A stretch of DNA of 64,000 nucleotides from Amycolatopsis thermophila. Its GTDB lineage: Bacteria > Actinomycetota > Actinomycetes > Mycobacteriales > Pseudonocardiaceae. The notes under the pieces are model-generated. The model was not told where the DNA came from. It ran no database searches and saw only the letters and a list, made by a program, of their open reading frames with translations. The stretch lies in assembly GCF_030814215.1 (NCBI RefSeq), contig NZ_JAUSUT010000001.1, positions 6,014,001 through 6,078,000 of the forward strand, in the 5' to 3' direction. Both the position numbers and the translations under genes were made by a program. Below are positions 18,379 through 27,626 of this stretch, piece after piece (the stretch's first letter is position 1; the number at the start of each line of letters is the position of its first letter).

Positions 18379-19293
18379 CTACCAGCCCCGCTCCGCGAGC
18401 CGGTGCGGTTCGGGCACGTCGTCGACGTTGATGCCGACCATGGCCTCCCCCAGGCCGCGCGACACCTTGGCGATCACGTCGGGGTCGTCGTGGAACGTGG
18501 TCGCCTTCACGATCGCCTCCGCGCGCTTCGCGGGGTCACCCGACTTGAAGATGCCGGACCCGACGAACACGCCCTCGGCGCCGAGCTGCATCATCATCGC
18601 CGCGTCGGCGGGGGTCGCGATGCCCCCGGCGGTGAACAGCACCACCGGCAGCTTGCCCTTCTCGGCCACCTCGCGCACCAGCTCGTACGGCGCCTGCATC
18701 TCCTTGGCGGCCACGTACAGCTCGTCCTCGGGCAGCGACGTCAGCCGCCGGATCTCCGCCCTGATCTTGCGCATGTGGGTGGTCGCGTTGGAGACGTCAC
18801 CGGTACCGGCCTCGCCCTTCGACCGGATCATCGCCGCGCCCTCGTTGATCCGCCGCAACGCCTCCCCGAGGTTCGTGGCCCCGCACACGAACGGCACGGT
18901 GAACGCCCACTTGTCGATGTGGTTGGCGTAGTCGGCGGGGGTCAGCACCTCGGACTCGTCGATGTAGTCCACGCCGAGCGACTGCAGCACCTGCGCCTCG
19001 ACGAAATGACCGATGCGCGCCTTCGCCATCACCGGGATGGACACCGCGCTGATGATGCCGTCGATCAGGTCCGGGTCGCTCATCCGCGCCACGCCACCCT
19101 GCGCGCGGATGTCGGCCGGCACCCGCTCCAGCGCCATCACGGCCACGGCACCCGCGTCCTCGGCGATCTTCGCCTGGTCGGGGGTGACGACGTCCATGAT
19201 CACGCCGCCCTTGAGCATCTCGGCCATACCACGCTTGACACGCGCGGTGCCCCGCTCGGGCGCGGCGGAACTGCTGGACTGAACTTCGGACAC
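18379..19293 (-). CDS. pdxS: pyridoxal 5'-phosphate synthase lyase subunit
   Basis: A 304-residue (beta/alpha)8 synthase that builds PLP from ribose 5-phosphate, glyceraldehyde 3-phosphate and ammonia from PdxT. Motifs: [19 protein letters not shown] at the start, [18 protein letters not shown], the lysine in [11 protein letters not shown] and the [19 protein letters not shown] segment. GTG start at 19293; the longer open frame upstream lies in the divergent promoter region. The neighbouring divergent gene is the EF-G2-type GTPase. Confidence 0.96.
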   Translation of the reverse strand: MSEVQSSSSAAPERGTARVKRGMAEMLKGGVIMDVVTPDQAKIAEDAGAVAVMALERVPADIRAQGGVARMSDPDLIDGIISAVSIPVMAKARIGHFVEAQVLQSLGVDYIDESEVLTPADYANHIDKWAFTVPFVCGATNLGEALRRINEGAAMIRSKGEAGTGDVSNATTHMRKIRAEIRRLTSLPEDELYVAAKEMQAPYELVREVAEKGKLPVVLFTAGGIATPADAAMMMQLGAEGVFVGSGIFKSGDPAKRAEAIVKATTFHDDPDVIAKVSRGLGEAMVGINVDDVPEPHRLAERGW

Positions 19294-19445
19294 GACAGGA
19301 CGCCTTTCAGGGAGAACCAACAACAACCTCCAGCGTATGAGCCGGTGGACCGCTCTCCCAGGCCAGTTCGGCCCTATCTCGGCAGGCCACTTTCGCTCCG
19401 TGGGCGCAACCTCACCGCACCGGGGTTGCCGGACCATGCTCGCCG

Positions 19446-19467
19446 GGTGTGTGATCGGAGACACACC
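19446..19467 (+). promoter_or_regulatory. hairpin in the leader of the EF-G2 gene
   Basis: Inverted repeat GGTGTGT/ACACACC with an eight-base loop, 30 bases before the ATG at 19497. It could be an operator or a leader structure; nothing further can be said. Confidence 0.35.
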
Positions 19468-19496
19468 TTCGACAGCGTTGTTCCCGGGAGCCTGCC

Positions 19497-21620
19497 ATGG
19501 CCGACAAACAAGCCCGCACCGTCGATGCCGGAGCCGCGGTCGCTGTAGACGACCCGGTCAACGTCCGCAACGTGGTCCTGGTCGGCCCCTCCGGATCCGG
19601 CAAGACCACCCTCACCGAGGCCCTGCTCGCGGTGTCCGGCACCGTGAGCAGGGCCGGTTCCGTTGTGGAGGGCACCACGGTCTGCGACCACGACCCGGCG
19701 GCGGTGCGCCAGCAGCGCTCGGTCGGGCTGTCGGTGGCGCCGGTGATGCACAACGGCTACAAGATCAACCTGATCGACACCCCCGGCTACGCCGACTTCG
19801 TGGGCGAACTGCGGGCCGGGCTGCGCGCCGCCGACGCCGCCCTGTTCGTCGTGTCCGCCGCCGAGGGCGTGGACCCGGCGACGGTGGCCATCTGGGAGGA
19901 GTGCGCCGCGGTGGGCATGCCGCGCGCCGTGATCGTCTCCCGCCTCGACCACCACCGCGCCGACGCCGAGACCGAGATCGCCGCGTGCCAGGAGGTCTTC
20001 GGCGCGGGCGTGCTGCCGCTGTACCTGCCGGCGAGCGGATCGGGCACCGGCCTGATCGGGCTCATCACCCGCCGGTTCTTCGACTACTCCGAGGGCTACC
20101 CGCCGCGCGTCGGCGAACCGTCGCCGGAGGACTTGGAGCGCCTCACCGAGGCGCGCAACGAGCTGATCGAGGGCGTGATCTCCGAGAGCGAGGACGAGAC
20201 GCTCATGGACCGCTACCTCGCGGGCGAGGAGATCGGCGAGGACACCCTCATCGCCGACCTGGAGACCGCGGTCGCCCGCGGCTCGTTCCACCCGGTCATC
20301 CCGGTGTGCGCGACCACCGGCGTGGGCCTGGCCGAGGTGCTGGACGGGATCGTGCGCGCGTTCCCGTCCCCGCTGGAGCACGCGCTGCCGCCGGTGACCA
20401 CCCCCGACGGCGCCGCCCACCCCGAGCTGAGCACAGACCCGGACGGGCCGCTGGCCGCTGAGGTGGTGCGCACCGCCGTGGACTCCTACGTGGGGCGCGT
20501 GTCGCTGGTGCGGGTGTTCTCCGGGACGCTGCGCCCGGAACGCCCGGTGCACGTCTCCGGCCACGGCCTGGCCGAGCGCGGGCACGAGGACCACGACACC
20601 GACGAACGGGTCGCGCACCTGTACTCGCCGCTGGGCGCCAACCTGCGCGAGGTGCCCTACTGCGTGGCCGGTGACCTGTGCGCGCTGACGAAGGTCGGCT
20701 CCGCCGAGACCGGCGACACCGTCTCCTCCCCCGACCACCCGCTCCTGATGCGTCCCTGGCCGATGCCCGAGCCGCTGCTGCCGGTCGCCGTGGTGGCCCG
20801 CAACCGCAGCGACGAGGACGCCCTGGCGCGCAACCTGTCGCGGCTCGTGGCCGGCGACCCGACGCTGCGGCTGGAACGCAACCCCGAGACCGCGCAGCTG
20901 GTCCTGTGGTGCATGGGCGAGGCGCACGCGGACGTGGTCCTGTCCCGGCTCCGGGCCGGCGGGGCCGAAGTGGACACCGAGCCGGTGAAGACGAGCCTGC
21001 GGGAAACGTTCGCCGGCCCGGCGAAGGGGCACGGGCGGCACGTCAAGCAGTCCGGCGGGCACGGCCAGTACGCCGTGTGCGACATCGAGGTCGAGCCGCT
21101 GCCGCGCGGCAGCGGGTTCGAGTTCGTCGACCGGATCGTCGGCGGCGCGATCCCGCACCAGTTCATCCCCAGCGTGGAGAAGGGAGTGCGGGCGCAGCTG
21201 CAACGCGGGCTGACCGCCGGGTACCCGGTGGTCGACGTGCGCGTGACGCTGGTCGACGGCAAGGCGCACAGCGTGGACTCCTCCGACGCGGCGTTCCAGA
21301 CGGCCGGGTCGCTGGCGCTGAAGGAGGCGGCCGCCAACGGGCGGGTCGTGCTGCTCGAACCGCTCGACGAGGTCGCGGTGTCGCTGCCCGACGAGTACCT
21401 GGGCACGGTGCTCGGGGACCTGTCGTCGCGGCGCGGCCGCGTGCTGGGCACCGAGTCCGGGGAGGGTGGCCGCACCGTCATCCGCGCCGAGGTGCCCGCC
21501 ACGGAGCTGCTGCGCTACACCACCGAGCTGCGGTCACTGAGTTCCGGGACGGCGACCTTCACCCGGCGGCACGCGCGGTACGACCCGCTGCCGGAGAACC
21601 TGGCGGCCTCACAGGCCTGA
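19497..21620 (+). CDS. elongation factor G-like protein (EF-G2)
   Basis: A 707-residue translational GTPase. The G domain has a normal P-loop [10 protein letters not shown] (near residue 30) and G3 DTPGYADF, but the G4 position reads SRLD instead of the usual NKxD/TKxD. Later domains include the EF-G domain IV region [19 protein letters not shown] and [16 protein letters not shown]2-type paralogues in actinobacteria do not replace EF-G in translocation, and their role is unclear. ATG start at 19497 preceded by GGGAG. It stands alone, divergent from pdxS. Confidence 0.9.
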   Translation: MADKQARTVDAGAAVAVDDPVNVRNVVLVGPSGSGKTTLTEALLAVSGTVSRAGSVVEGTTVCDHDPAAVRQQRSVGLSVAPVMHNGYKINLIDTPGYADFVGELRAGLRAADAALFVVSAAEGVDPATVAIWEECAAVGMPRAVIVSRLDHHRADAETEIAACQEVFGAGVLPLYLPASGSGTGLIGLITRRFFDYSEGYPPRVGEPSPEDLERLTEARNELIEGVISESEDETLMDRYLAGEEIGEDTLIADLETAVARGSFHPVIPVCATTGVGLAEVLDGIVRAFPSPLEHALPPVTTPDGAAHPELSTDPDGPLAAEVVRTAVDSYVGRVSLVRVFSGTLRPERPVHVSGHGLAERGHEDHDTDERVAHLYSPLGANLREVPYCVAGDLCALTKVGSAETGDTVSSPDHPLLMRPWPMPEPLLPVAVVARNRSDEDALARNLSRLVAGDPTLRLERNPETAQLVLWCMGEAHADVVLSRLRAGGAEVDTEPVKTSLRETFAGPAKGHGRHVKQSGGHGQYAVCDIEVEPLPRGSGFEFVDRIVGGAIPHQFIPSVEKGVRAQLQRGLTAGYPVVDVRVTLVDGKAHSVDSSDAAFQTAGSLALKEAAANGRVVLLEPLDEVAVSLPDEYLGTVLGDLSSRRGRVLGTESGEGGRTVIRAEVPATELLRYTTELRSLSSGTATFTRRHARYDPLPENLAASQA

Positions 21621-21667
21621 CCCGGAAACCGCGGGCGCCCGGTGATCATCGCCGCTATGCTCGGCGC

Positions 21668-21988
21668 ATGACCAGCCAGTACGCCCGCTACCGGGAGGAC
21701 GCCGACGTTCTCGCGGCGATCGGCGCCGCCGTCGGTGAGCAGGCCGGCCGGATCACGGTGCGGCTGCCGCGGGCGCTCGCCGACGCCGCGGTCGCGGCCT
21801 GGGAACGGGACGAGATCGAGCCGTTGCCGGCCGAGACACCGGAGCAGCGGGTGCTGCGGGACCGGGCCGCCGAGCTGGCGCTGATCGGCCTGGCGGTGAG
21901 CGAACGCGGCCGGCGCGAGGGCGACGTGGTGGAGGTCGACCTCGACGCGGGGGCGGTGGGGGCCGCCGTGCGCGCCGCGCCGCGCTGA
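21668..21988 (+). CDS. hypothetical protein
   Basis: A 106-residue protein of unknown family. It appears helical, with ADAAVAAWERDEIEPLP and VLRDRAAELALIGLAVSERG the most ordered parts. The ATG at 21668 lies 47 bases after the EF-G2 stop on the same strand, so it may be co-transcribed. No motif suggests a function. Confidence 0.6.
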   Translation: MTSQYARYREDADVLAAIGAAVGEQAGRITVRLPRALADAAVAAWERDEIEPLPAETPEQRVLRDRAAELALIGLAVSERGRREGDVVEVDLDAGAVGAAVRAAPR

Positions 21989-22054
21989 CCGCCCGGTCCG
22001 CGCAGACCTCGGCACGGGACCACACGCTCGCCACCCGGCGGGCCGGCCGATGCG

Positions 22055-22567
22055 TCAGCGGGTGAAGAAGCCGCCCGGGCGGGAATTGCGGTCGGCGATC
22101 AGGCCGGCCAGCGTGGCGATCGCGATCTCGGCCGGGCGGCGGGACCCGATGTCCAGTCCGATGGGCCGGTGCACGCGGTCGATGTCCGCCTGGGGCACGC
22201 CCAGCGAGCGCAGCGCCTCGACGTGCGGGCCCTCGTGCCGCGGGTTGCCCATCACCCCCACCCAGCGCACCGGCCGCGCCAGCACGTCCCGCAGCGCCGG
22301 ACCCAGCTCGGGCCGGTGGTGGTCGGTCACCACGACGTCGGTGTCCTCGTCCAGGTCCGGCAGCACGCTCGTGACCTTGACCGCGACATCGATCGACCGG
22401 GACGGGTCCGGGTCGAACAGCACCGGGCGGTAACCGAGGTCCTGCCCGTACCGCAGCAGGAAACTCGCGACCGGTGACGCGAACACGGCCACCAGCGTCC
22501 GCGTCTCCTGCTCAGCTGCACCTTCGCCGTGCGCCACCGCGCACGCGGCGTCTGTTTCCGAAGCCAT
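22055..22567 (-). CDS. XdhC-like Rossmann-domain protein
   Basis: A 170-residue protein corresponding to the C-terminal Rossmann part of XdhC/CoxF proteins, which aid molybdenum-cofactor insertion into xanthine dehydrogenase-type enzymes. Visible features: VAVFASPVASFLLRYGQDLGYR at the start, DTDVVVTDHHRPE, WVGVMGNPRHEG and the terminal GLDIGSRRPAEIAIATLAGL. The N-terminal XdhC domain is absent, and no molybdenum enzyme is nearby, so it may serve another purpose. It follows the LemA-like gene closely on the same strand. Confidence 0.82.
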   Translation of the reverse strand: MASETDAACAVAHGEGAAEQETRTLVAVFASPVASFLLRYGQDLGYRPVLFDPDPSRSIDVAVKVTSVLPDLDEDTDVVVTDHHRPELGPALRDVLARPVRWVGVMGNPRHEGPHVEALRSLGVPQADIDRVHRPIGLDIGSRRPAEIAIATLAGLIADRNSRPGGFFTR

Positions 22568-22576
22568 CCCCCGATC

Positions 22577-23071
22577 CTAGGCGCCCGGAACCGGCGGCTC
22601 CGCGATCTCGAAGTACTCCGGCTGCCGCGCGGTGCCGGCGAGCTTGAAGTACCGCACCTTCCGTCGCCGCCGCAGCGCCAGCGTGTCCCGGACCGCGTCG
22701 TTGTGCACGCGCCGCGCGATCACCACCCGGTGCTCGGCGTCGGCCAGCTCCCCCGCCAGCTCGGCGGGCAGCCGGGAACGGTCGATGGACGCCAGCAGCC
22801 GCGTCAGCTCGTTCTCCGCGACCTCGCGCTCGGCGCGCGGCGCCTTCTCCGCGATGTCCGCCGCCTCGCGCAGACCCGGCGCCGCACCGTCCACCGCGGC
22901 CACCGCGCGGGCCACCACCGCCCGCCGGGCCAGCGCCGCGTCCAGCGCCGCCCACCCCGCGTCAAGCCGGACGTGCAGCCGGTCCAGCCGGTTGGCGGTG
23001 GCCACCAGGAACAGCCCGCCGAGCACGACCACCGCGGCCACGATCGACACGACCAGCACGAAAACGCTCAC
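22577..23071 (-). CDS. LemA-like membrane-anchored helical protein
   Basis: A 164-residue protein. An N-terminal membrane helix (VFVLVVSIVAAVVVLGGLFL) is followed by NRLDRLHVRLDAGWAALDAAL, which resembles the start of LemA proteins, and a helical body. The C-terminus has a strand-like stretch ending FEIAEPPVPGA. Its GTG overlaps the pimA stop (GTGA), so it is coupled to pimA. The role is unknown. Confidence 0.72.
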   Translation of the reverse strand: MSVFVLVVSIVAAVVVLGGLFLVATANRLDRLHVRLDAGWAALDAALARRAVVARAVAAVDGAAPGLREAADIAEKAPRAEREVAENELTRLLASIDRSRLPAELAGELADAEHRVVIARRVHNDAVRDTLALRRRRKVRYFKLAGTARQPEYFEIAEPPVPGA

Positions 23072-24207
23072 TGCGGTACTTCCTCCGCGCTGACCCGGCG
23101 CGGGTCGGCGGCGATCGCCGTCTCGTACACCCGCAGGACCTGCGTCACCACCACCGGCCAGTCGTAGATCGCGACCCGCTCCCCCGCCGCCGCGGCCAGC
23201 GACGCCCGCCGCGCCGGATCGCCGAGCAGCTCACGCAGGCACTCCGCCAGCGCCGCGGGGTCACCGGTGGTGAACAGCGCCCCGGCGCGGCCGTCGTCGA
23301 GCACACGGCGGAAGGAGTCCAGGTTGGACGCGGCGACCGCGGTGCCGGCCGCCATCGCCTCGGTGAGGATCATCCCGAAGCTCTCCCCGCCGGTGTTGGG
23401 CGCGCAGTAGACGTCGGCACTGCGCAGCGCCCGCGCCTTCGTCGCGTCGTCGACCTGGCCGAGCAACTCCAGGTGCGGAGCCAGCTGGGGGCCCGCCATG
23501 CGGCGCAGCGCCTCCGGCTCCCCGCGGCCGACCACGAGCAGGCGCAGGTCCGGAAACTCCGGCACGAGGCGCCGGGCGGCGTCGAGCAGGACCTCCATCC
23601 CCTTGCGCGGCTCGGTGAACCGGCCCACGAACCCGATCGTGCCGCCGGCCCGCGGATACCCGTCGAGGGGCTTCGCACGGGAGAAGAACTCCACGTCCAC
23701 GCCGTTGGGGATTTCCACGGCGTCGCCCCCGGCGTGCTCGACCTGCACCCGCCGCGCCAGCGCGGACACCGCGATCCGCGCGGTGATCTTCTCCAGCAGC
23801 GGCCGCAGCACCGGCTGGAACGCCGACAGGGTCCGCGACCGCGGCGTGGACGTGTGGAAGGTGGCGACGATCGGCCCGTCGGCGACCTTCAGCGCCAGCA
23901 GCGACAGGCTCGGCGCGGCCGGCTCGTGCAGGTGCAGCACGTCGAACGCCCCGTCGCGCAGCCACCGCCGGACCCGGGCGTAGGACACCGGGCCGAACTG
24001 CAGCCGCGCCACCGACCCGTTGTACGGGATGCCGAGCGCCTTGCCCGCGGGGTGCACGAAGTCCGGCAGGTCGGCGTCCTCGTCGGCGGGAGCCAGCACC
24101 GACACCTCGTGCCCGCGATCCAGGAGCGCCCGCGCCAGATCGGTGACGTGCCCCTGGACACCGCCGGGGACGTCGAAGGAGTACGGGCACACGATCCCGA
24201 CCTTCAC
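23068..24207 (-). CDS. pimA: phosphatidyl-myo-inositol mannosyltransferase PimA
   Basis: A 379-residue GT4 glycosyltransferase that transfers mannose from GDP-mannose to phosphatidylinositol at the inner membrane face, the first step of PIM synthesis. Motifs: PGGVQGHVTDLARAL near the N-terminus, FVGRFTEPRKGMEVLL, and the retaining-transferase EX7E segment ESFGMILTEAMAAG. The GTG at 24207 overlaps the patA stop (GTGA). Neighbours patA and pgsA complete the PIM pathway. Confidence 0.95.
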   Translation of the reverse strand: MKVGIVCPYSFDVPGGVQGHVTDLARALLDRGHEVSVLAPADEDADLPDFVHPAGKALGIPYNGSVARLQFGPVSYARVRRWLRDGAFDVLHLHEPAAPSLSLLALKVADGPIVATFHTSTPRSRTLSAFQPVLRPLLEKITARIAVSALARRVQVEHAGGDAVEIPNGVDVEFFSRAKPLDGYPRAGGTIGFVGRFTEPRKGMEVLLDAARRLVPEFPDLRLLVVGRGEPEALRRMAGPQLAPHLELLGQVDDATKARALRSADVYCAPNTGGESFGMILTEAMAAGTAVAASNLDSFRRVLDDGRAGALFTTGDPAALAECLRELLGDPARRASLAAAAGERVAIYDWPVVVTQVLRVYETAIAADPRRVSAEEVPQ

Positions 24208-25121
24208 GCCGCTTCCTCCCGCGCGGGAACGCCGTCCTCCTCGAAATCGGCAGTCCACAACTTCTGCATCATGTGCCAGTCCGCCGGGTGCGCCGCGATG
24301 TCCCCGGCGAAGATGTCGGCCAGCGCCTGGGTCGCGGCGGGCACCTCGGTGCGGTGGGCCACGCGGATCCGCGGGTGGATCCGCAGACCCCAGCCGTCCT
24401 CGGTGAACCAGCTGCCCACCGGCAGCAACGCGGCCCCGGTGCTCGCGGCCAGCCGCGCGGGACCGCCCGGCATGCTCGTCTTCTCCCCCAGGAACGACAC
24501 CGGGATGCCGCCGCCGGACAGGTCGCGGTCGGCGATCAGGCACACCACCCGGTTCTCCCGCAGCCGCTGCAGCAGCAGCCGGAACGAGCCGGTGCCGCCG
24601 TCGGCGGACAGAATCTCGAAGCCCAGCGACTCGCGGTAGGCCACGAACCGCTGGAACAGCGACTCCGGCTTCAGGCGCTCGACGACGGTGGTGAACGGGC
24701 CGTAGCGGCCGACGGCCCAGATCCCCGGCACGTCCCAGTTCCCGCTGTGCGGCAGGGCGACCACGGCCCCGTTGCCCTCGGCGAGCGCCGCGTCGAGGTA
24801 CTCCACGCCGCTGATGGTGGCGTCCACCCTGGCCCGGATGTCCTTCGGATCGAGGCTGGGCAGCCGGAACGCTTCGTGCCAGTAGCGCGCGTAGGACCGC
24901 ACCGCCTGCCGGGTCAGCTCGTCGAGCTCGGCCTCGCCGGCCTGCGGCACCACGCGAGCCAGGTTGCGGCGCAGCTGCCGCACCCCCGGGCCCTTGCGCC
25001 ACGCGGCGAAGTCGGCGGCCAGCCCGAAACCGGCCTTGGCCAGCGGCACCGGCAGGCGGCGCACCACGTTCCAGCCCGCCGCGTAGCCCAGGTCCGCCAT
25101 CCGCTCGCCGAACCGGCCCAT
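24204..25121 (-). CDS. patA: phosphatidylinositol mannoside acyltransferase
   Basis: A 305-residue member of the LpxL/HtrB-like acyltransferase family, here expected to acylate the mannose of PIM1/PIM2. The HX4D catalytic motif is HSGNWD (near residue 125), and ADRDLSGGGIPVSFLGE follows. ATG start at 25121 shares one base with the pgsA stop, so the two are coupled. Orthologous in position to Rv2611c. Confidence 0.93.
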   Translation of the reverse strand: MGRFGERMADLGYAAGWNVVRRLPVPLAKAGFGLAADFAAWRKGPGVRQLRRNLARVVPQAGEAELDELTRQAVRSYARYWHEAFRLPSLDPKDIRARVDATISGVEYLDAALAEGNGAVVALPHSGNWDVPGIWAVGRYGPFTTVVERLKPESLFQRFVAYRESLGFEILSADGGTGSFRLLLQRLRENRVVCLIADRDLSGGGIPVSFLGEKTSMPGGPARLAASTGAALLPVGSWFTEDGWGLRIHPRIRVAHRTEVPAATQALADIFAGDIAAHPADWHMMQKLWTADFEEDGVPAREEAA

Positions 25122-25783
25122 CAGCCCGCCTCCCGGGCGGAGGCGGCCACGGCCAGCATCCGCTGGACCGTGGTGATGATCGACCCGGCCGCGAGCAGCC
25201 ACAGGGTGCCCTCGACCGCGAACGGCACGCCCAGCCCCTCCAGGCCGGTGCCGACGAGCGCGATGATCAGCCGCTCGGCGCGCTCGACCAGACCACCGTC
25301 GGCCTTGAGGCCCTCCGCCTCGGCACGCGCCTTGATGTAGGAGATCACCTGCGCCAGCACCAGGCAGATCAGGCACGCGGCGGCGGCGCGCAGGTTGTGC
25401 TCGACCGCGAAGCACCACCAGGCGATGCCGGCGAACAGGGCGCCGTCGGCGAGGCGGTCGCAGGTCGCGTCCAGGGTGGCGCCGAACGGGGTGCCGTACC
25501 CGCGGGCGCGGGCCATCGCGCCGTCGAGCAGGTCGAGCATCGCGAAGCCCCACACGGTGAACGTGCCGGCCAGCAGCATCCCGTTCGGGAAGAACACCAG
25601 TGCGCAGGCGATCGCGCCCGCCGTGCCGATCAGGGTCATCGCGTTCGGGGTGAGCCCGGCCCGCATCAGCGCGTGGCCGAGCGGGTCCAGGGCTCGCGAG
25701 ACGGACGCTCGCGCGAAGATGTTCAGCATCAGATCGTCGGTAGGGCGGTATCGGCGGGCATGTCCATCGCTCTCGGCGTCCAC
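25121..25783 (-). CDS. pgsA: phosphatidylinositol phosphate synthase (CDP-alcohol phosphotransferase)
   Basis: A 220-residue integral membrane enzyme that joins CDP-diacylglycerol with inositol phosphate. The complete CDP-alcohol phosphotransferase signature DGX2ARX8GX3DX3D is present between residues about 87 and 109 (DLLDGAMARARGYG onward). Six membrane helices are predicted by eye. ATG start at 25783. The HIT and thrS genes that normally adjoin it are separated here by a MarR/YceI pair. Confidence 0.93.
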   Translation of the reverse strand: MDAESDGHARRYRPTDDLMLNIFARASVSRALDPLGHALMRAGLTPNAMTLIGTAGAIACALVFFPNGMLLAGTFTVWGFAMLDLLDGAMARARGYGTPFGATLDATCDRLADGALFAGIAWWCFAVEHNLRAAAACLICLVLAQVISYIKARAEAEGLKADGGLVERAERLIIALVGTGLEGLGVPFAVEGTLWLLAAGSIITTVQRMLAVAASAREAG

Positions 25784-25871
25784 CTGGGCTGCGGGGTCGG
25801 TTTGCTGACCGCAGCCTATCCACCCGGTACGACGATCCGGTGACGTGGCGCGCCCAACCCGCGGCGGGTGC

Positions 25872-26378
25872 TCAGGCGAGCTGGTCCAGACGCGCGTCCG
25901 CGGCCTCCAGCGCCGCCGCGCACTGCGGCCGGAGCCGGTTGCGGATGGCGTCGGCGATCTCGCCCAGCGCCTCGACCTGATCCGGTGTCAGCGCGTCGAA
26001 CAGGGCCTCGCGCACCGCTTCGACGTGCCCCGGGGCGGCGGCCTCCAGCGCGGCGAACCCGCGGTCGGTGAGGCGGGCGAACGAGCCGCGCTTGTCCGTG
26101 CCGCAGGTGTCGCGGCGCACCCAGCCGTTGGCCTCCAGCCGGGCCACGGCGTGCGAGAGCCGGCTGCGTGACGAATGGCACTTCTCCGCCAGCTCGCTCA
26201 TCCGCAGCGTGCGGCCGGGCGCCTCGGACAGGACCACGAGCACCTCGTAGTAGGTCTGCGGCATCCCCGCCTCACGCTGGAGCTGGGATTCCACGTGGCC
26301 GCGGAGCATCGTCACGGCGGCCGTGAACGCGCGCCACACACGCTGCTCGTCGTCGCTGAGCCATCGTGGTTCGGACAT
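25872..26378 (-). CDS. MarR-family transcriptional regulator
   Basis: A 168-residue winged-helix regulator. The DNA-recognition region is RMSELAEKCHSSRSRLSHAVARLEANGWVRR, spanning residues about 62-92, followed by a wing (RRDTCGTDKRGSFARLTDRG). Start at ATG 26378; an alternative ATG lies three codons upstream. It is divergent from yceI, and two palindromes lie in the shared promoter region, so it probably represses both itself and yceI. Confidence 0.9.
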   Translation of the reverse strand: MSEPRWLSDDEQRVWRAFTAAVTMLRGHVESQLQREAGMPQTYYEVLVVLSEAPGRTLRMSELAEKCHSSRSRLSHAVARLEANGWVRRDTCGTDKRGSFARLTDRGFAALEAAAPGHVEAVREALFDALTPDQVEALGEIADAIRNRLRPQCAAALEAADARLDQLA

Positions 26379-26396
26379 GCGGTACATCCTACCCCT

Positions 26397-26446
26397 GGTT
26401 GAGAGCTCAACCAGTCTTTCGCTACTGTGTGGTTGAGGGCTCAACC
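26397..26446. promoter_or_regulatory. paired MarR operators between marR and yceI
   Basis: Two palindromes, GGTTGAGAGCTCAACC at 26397-26412 and GGTTGAGGGCTCAACC at 26431-26446. Each has perfect seven-base arms (GGTTGAG/CTCAACC) around a two-base centre. Their centres are 34 bases apart, and they fill most of the divergent spacer. This is the expected layout for a MarR dimer blocking both promoters. Confidence 0.85.
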
Positions 26447-26474
26447 AAGCACGTACTTCGCAAGGAGATCACAG

Positions 26475-27023
26475 ATGACCGCTTCGACGACCGAGATCCC
26501 CGGCTACATCGCCGGCACCTGGACCATCGACTCGACGCACTCCGACGTCGACTTCGTCGTCCGCCACCTGGGCGTGTCGAAGGTCCGCGGCCGCTTCGCC
26601 GAGGTCGAGGGCGAGATCGTGACCGGTGCCGACCTCGCCGACTCGAAGGTGACCGCGACCATCAAGGCCGCCAGCATCGACACCAAGAACGCCGACCGCG
26701 ACGCCCACGTGCGCGGTGCGGACTTCCTGGACGTCGAGCAGTTCCCCACCCTGACGTTCACCTCCACCGGCATCCGCGCCGAGGACGGCGAGTACTTCAT
26801 CGACGGTGACCTCACCATCCACGGCGTCACCAAGCCGGTCACGCTGACCGCCGAGGTCGGCGGCTTCGCCGACGGCATGAGCGAGGGCAGCAAGGTCTTC
26901 GGCATCTCCGCCACCACCGAGATCAAGCGCAGCGACTTCGGCGTCGGCGCCACCATCCCGACCGCCGTGCTCAGCGACAAGGTCAAGATCGAGCTGAACA
27001 TCGAGGCCGGCCTGCAGGCCTGA
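26475..27023 (+). CDS. yceI: YceI-family lipocalin-like protein
   Basis: A 182-residue YceI-like protein, a family that binds isoprenoid-type lipids in a beta-barrel. Landmarks: AGTWTIDSTHSDVDFVVRHLG at the start, DAHVRGADFLDVEQFPTLTF in the middle and the C-terminal GVGATIPTAVLSDKVKIELN. No signal peptide is visible, so it is probably cytosolic. ATG 26475 is preceded by AAGGAGAT. It is the likely target of the divergent MarR repressor. Confidence 0.92.
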   Translation: MTASTTEIPGYIAGTWTIDSTHSDVDFVVRHLGVSKVRGRFAEVEGEIVTGADLADSKVTATIKAASIDTKNADRDAHVRGADFLDVEQFPTLTFTSTGIRAEDGEYFIDGDLTIHGVTKPVTLTAEVGGFADGMSEGSKVFGISATTEIKRSDFGVGATIPTAVLSDKVKIELNIEAGLQA

Positions 27024-27036
27024 CACCCCTTTCTGG

Positions 27037-27069
27037 ACGGGCCCGGGCGGAACTGCCGTCCGGGCCCGT
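27037..27069. terminator. bidirectional terminator between yceI and the HIT gene
   Basis: Perfect ten-base arms ACGGGCCCGG (27037-27046) and CCGGGCCCGT (27060-27069). The inner bases extend the stem by four pairs including one G-U. It lies between convergent genes ending at 27023 and 27075. Confidence 0.85.
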
Positions 27070-27074
27070 TCGCG

Positions 27075-27626
27075 TCAGTCCACGCGCTGCCAGGCCTTGG
27101 ACAGCAGTTCCCGCGTCTCGCCCAGCAGCTGGGGCAGCACCTTCGTCTGACCGATCACCGGCATGAAGTTCGCGTCGCCGCCCCAGCGGGGCACCAGGTG
27201 CTGGTGCAGGTGCGCGGCGATGCCCGCGCCGGCGATCACGCCCTGGTTCATGCCGATGTTGAACCCGTGCGCCCCGGACACCGACCGCACGACCTTCATG
27301 GCGTGCTGGGTGAACTCGGCCAGCTCGCGGGTCTCGTCCGCGGTCAGGTCCGGGTAGTCGGCCACGTGCCGGTACGGCAGGACCATCAGGTGACCCGGGT
27401 TGTACGGGTAGAGGTTCAGCACCGCCCACACGTGCTCGCCGCGGGCCACGATCAGCGCGTCCGCGTCGTCCATGCCCAGCAGGCGGCAGAACGGGCAGCC
27501 CTCGGCCTCGTCGCCCTCCGGCTTGTCCTGGCCCTGCACGTAGGCGAGCCGGTGCGGGGTCCACAGCCGCTGCAGCGCGTCCGGCACGCCGACCCCGTCC
27601 TGGCCCACCAGCTCCGGCTCGGTCAA
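27075..27626 (-). CDS. HIT-domain protein (diadenosine polyphosphate phosphorylase-like)
   Basis: A 183-residue HIT protein. The catalytic triad HxHxH is in [12 protein letters not shown] (near residue 142), and a zinc-type CPFCRLLG is near residue 37. The M. tuberculosis orthologue in this position (Rv2613c) is reported to act on Ap4A. The start is TTG at 27626, overlapping the thrS stop (TTGA); the conserved sequence begins immediately after it. Confidence 0.9.
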   Translation of the reverse strand: MTEPELVGQDGVGVPDALQRLWTPHRLAYVQGQDKPEGDEAEGCPFCRLLGMDDADALIVARGEHVWAVLNLYPYNPGHLMVLPYRHVADYPDLTADETRELAEFTQHAMKVVRSVSGAHGFNIGMNQGVIAGAGIAAHLHQHLVPRWGGDANFMPVIGQTKVLPQLLGETRELLSKAWQRVD

